Position numbers and translations under genes: made by a program | In this document: in pieces, positions 32,880 to 36,827 of the stretch | How positions within the stretch are numbered: position 1 is the stretch's first letter | Layout: each line of letters starts with the position of its first letter | Notes under the pieces: model-generated | Databases searched by the model: none | Seen by the model: only the letters and a program-made list of their open reading frames with translations | What the model was told of the DNA's origin: nothing | NCBI RefSeq assembly: GCF_001646865.1 | Contig: NZ_LRRB01000175.1 | Span: 1 to 36,827, forward strand | Reading direction: 5' to 3' | DNA from: Aldersonia kunmingensis | GTDB taxonomy: Bacteria > Actinomycetota > Actinomycetes > Mycobacteriales > Mycobacteriaceae | DNA length: 36,827 nucleotides

Positions 32880-32915
32880 CAAGGCAGCGGCGGGCGGTTC
32901 CACCGAAAGCGCGGG

Positions 32916-33521
32916 TTACTTCGGCAGCGCGCTCACCAGGCTGGACGCCGTGCGTTCCAGCGTCACACAGGCATCTTCCTTGGGCGGCTTCGTCGATGGC
33001 GCGGTCACGACCGACATGAAGATCTCACCCTGATAGGTCGCGAACGCAGCGGTGCAGGACGCCTGATTCTTGGCCACGAGGTCATCCCGGAATTTGACTA
33101 CGGGCTTGGTGCCCACCGTCCCGCCTGCGAAGTCGCGGAAGTGCGGATTTCTGTGCACGTCACTCGGGCTGAGCGTGGTCGAGTAGATGACGAAGTCGTA
33201 CGTGCCCGCGCTCCACCCACACGTCCGCGCGCCCTCGAGCGGCAGCATGCCGACGACGTCGGGTTCTTCGGAGTCGATCTCGAGATCGGTCTGGCCCATG
33301 GCCGCGTTCGGGATATTGCACGGATTCCACAGCGCGGTACGAGCTTCCGGCGAGTCCAGTTGCGCGGACTTGGACACCGAGTTCGGCGTCGTCCGCATGT
33401 CGACACCGCTCGCGGAAGTCGTTGAGCACCCCGTCACCGCAAGTCCACACACGGCAACCGCAAATGCGGCAGTAGTCATAGGCCGTCCGAGCACAACTGT
33501 CCCTCGCTTCCCACGATTCAT
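32916..33521 (-). CDS. DUF3558 family lipoprotein
   Basis: A 201-residue exported lipoprotein. The signal region has a hydrophobic FAVAVCGLAV and a lipobox AVTGC with the modified Cys near residue 32. The mature part carries the DUF3558 pattern with WNPCNIPNAAMG, an RTCGW, then a C-terminal ASCTAAF and DACVTLERTA, giving paired cysteines. The function of the family is unknown; members are common in Mycobacteriales envelopes. The ATG lies 8 nt after TAAGGT (33530-33535), so the message may be leaderless. It lies upstream of the type VII cassette (66 bp gap) but probably has its own promoter. Confidence 0.9.
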   Translation of the reverse strand: MNRGKRGTVVLGRPMTTAAFAVAVCGLAVTGCSTTSASGVDMRTTPNSVSKSAQLDSPEARTALWNPCNIPNAAMGQTDLEIDSEEPDVVGMLPLEGARTCGWSAGTYDFVIYSTTLSPSDVHRNPHFRDFAGGTVGTKPVVKFRDDLVAKNQASCTAAFATYQGEIFMSVVTAPSTKPPKEDACVTLERTASSLVSALPK

Positions 33522-33604
33522 GCGAAGGAACCTTATCCCGAGAGGGATTGGCTTCGCCTCCCCCCTCGGGGTGCCCGTGTGTGTCTGCCGTCACATTGCG
33601 CGGG

Positions 33605-35697
<2,093 letters not shown>

Positions 35698-35947
35698 GCT
35701 GCCCTCCACTCCACGCGCACCGACACGGCCGCGACCCCGATGGCGCGGCGCGGAGTGAAATGTCGGCGTCGACGAATTCACAGCACCGGGAGCAAGCATT
35801 CACCCCCGTGCACCACTCTCACGCCCGATTTATCGAGATTCACCGGATCTGATTGAAATCGTGATCAAGGTGATGGGCGCCGCCCGCTCGTCGATGCAAT
35901 TCGCACAGGTCGGTTACGGCACCCGCGTCAGTTGAGACACTGATGCC

Positions 35948-36823
35948 ATGCGCGGAATCATCCTGGCTGGGGGCACCGGATCGCGGCTGCACCCGGTCAC
36001 ACTCGGGGTCAGCAAGCAGTTGGTGCCGGTCTACGACAAGCCGATGATCTACTACCCACTGTCCACGCTGATGCTGGCCGGGATCCGGGACATCCTGGTG
36101 ATCACGACACCCGGAGACGCCGATGGCTTCACACGACTCCTCGGTGACGGCTCGCGGTTCGGTGTGTCGATCACCTACACCGTGCAGGAGAGTCCGGACG
36201 GACTGGCACAGGCATTTGTGCTCGGGGCTGAGCACATCGGCTCCGATTCGGTTGCGCTGGTGCTCGGAGACAACCTTTTCTACGGCCCTGGCCTGGGTGA
36301 ACAGCTGCACCGTTTCGATGCCATCGACGGTGGCGCGGTCTTTGCGTATTGGGTCTCCGACCCGACGGCGTACGGCGTGATCGAGTTCGACGAGGGCGGC
36401 AAGGCTATCTCCATCGAGGAGAAGCCCAAGAAGCCCCGGTCGAACTTCGCCATACCCGGCCTGTACTTCTACGACAACGACGTCGTTGAGATCGCGCGCG
36501 GACTGCGCCCCTCCGACCGCGGCGAGTACGAGATCACCGACATCAACCTGGCCTATCTGGACGCCGGAAAGCTGCAGGTGGAGGTACTGCCGCGCGGCAC
36601 GGCCTGGCTTGACACCGGCACGTTCGCCTCGCTCCTGGATGCGTCGAACTATGTGCGCACGATCGAGGACCGGCAGGGGCTCAAGATCGGCGTGCCCGAG
36701 GAGGTCGCGTGGCGGCGCGGCTACATCTCAGACGACGAGCTGCGTGAACTCGCCGAGCCGCTGATGAAGTCCGGATACGGGACGTACCTGCTGCAACTGA
36801 TCGACCGCGGACGGGACTGGTAG
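35948..36823 (+). CDS. rmlA: Glucose-1-phosphate thymidylyltransferase
   Basis: A complete 291-residue enzyme making dTDP-glucose from glucose-1-phosphate and dTTP. It has the nucleotide-binding loop [13 protein letters not shown] (about 7-18), [11 protein letters not shown], and LGDN (Asp near 105-ish in [11 protein letters not shown]), then [10 protein letters not shown] and the [13 protein letters not shown] region with an allosteric dTDP-rhamnose site nearby. It ends with GRDW. The start ATG gives MRGIILAGG. It is divergent from the hydrolase-rmlB pair across 250 bp and no ribosome site is obvious. The window ends 4 bp after its stop. Confidence 0.96.
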   Translation: MRGIILAGGTGSRLHPVTLGVSKQLVPVYDKPMIYYPLSTLMLAGIRDILVITTPGDADGFTRLLGDGSRFGVSITYTVQESPDGLAQAFVLGAEHIGSDSVALVLGDNLFYGPGLGEQLHRFDAIDGGAVFAYWVSDPTAYGVIEFDEGGKAISIEEKPKKPRSNFAIPGLYFYDNDVVEIARGLRPSDRGEYEITDINLAYLDAGKLQVEVLPRGTAWLDTGTFASLLDASNYVRTIEDRQGLKIGVPEEVAWRRGYISDDELRELAEPLMKSGYGTYLLQLIDRGRDW

Positions 36824-36827
36824 GAAC

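Overview
The window comes from a high-GC actinobacterium of the order Mycobacteriales, most like the Nocardia/Rhodococcus side of the group. This rests on the arabinogalactan galactan genes (GlfT1, a GlfT2-type enzyme, the Wzm/Wzt exporter), the bacterial proteasome activator Bpa with a C-terminal GQYL, type VII secretion (WXG/EspC-like) genes, a DUF3558 lipoprotein, an 'insoluble domain'-type secreted protein, and frequent GTG/TTG and apparently leaderless starts. The genus cannot be fixed from sequence alone.

Region 1 (1-12 kb) is mixed metabolism and envelope. It holds the end of an FMN reductase-like gene; a minus-strand run of cytochrome P450, a small membrane-anchored protein, an RDD membrane protein and a DUF2834 protein; aminopeptidase N; a truncated PepSY-type membrane protein beside a small polytopic protein; a secreted lipase; and a Baeyer-Villiger-type monooxygenase followed by an MFS exporter with a strong promoter and a 24-bp palindrome over its start codon. 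A small Excalibur protein follows.

Region 2 (12-18.5 kb) has a minus-strand set of three linked envelope genes (secreted proline/glycine-rich protein, single-pass membrane protein, MinD-like protein lacking both P-loop lysines). It is preceded by a 440-bp gene-free stretch rich in hairpins. Then come a DinB-like protein, tRNA-Ser(UGA), a MarR regulator and a lactate 2-monooxygenase-like flavoenzyme.

Region 3 (18.5-31 kb) resembles the M. tuberculosis Rv3777-Rv3783 neighbourhood: quinone oxidoreductase, a cysteine-desulfurase-like protein without the PLP lysine, Bpa, then Wzm-Wzt-GlfT1. RsgA and an HSDL2-like SDR follow, separated by a 60-nt near-perfect hairpin. Next are a GlfT2-family glycosyltransferase and, divergent from it, a membrane-anchored GT2 plus a DUF2142 polytopic protein. 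These genes could together build, export and decorate the cell-wall galactan.

Region 4 (31-36.8 kb) carries a type VII secretion cassette (YbaB-like, EspC/WXG-like, CpnT-N-like protein with no toxin domain), a DUF3558 lipoprotein, RmlB, an alpha/beta hydrolase and divergent RmlA. RmlA and RmlB make the dTDP-rhamnose precursors needed for the galactan linker.

The most interesting items are the toxin-less type VII cassette, the extra GlfT2-type/GT2/DUF2142 module, the degenerate MinD-like protein in its envelope operon, the structured leader at 15.5-15.9 kb and the 25.5-kb hairpin.
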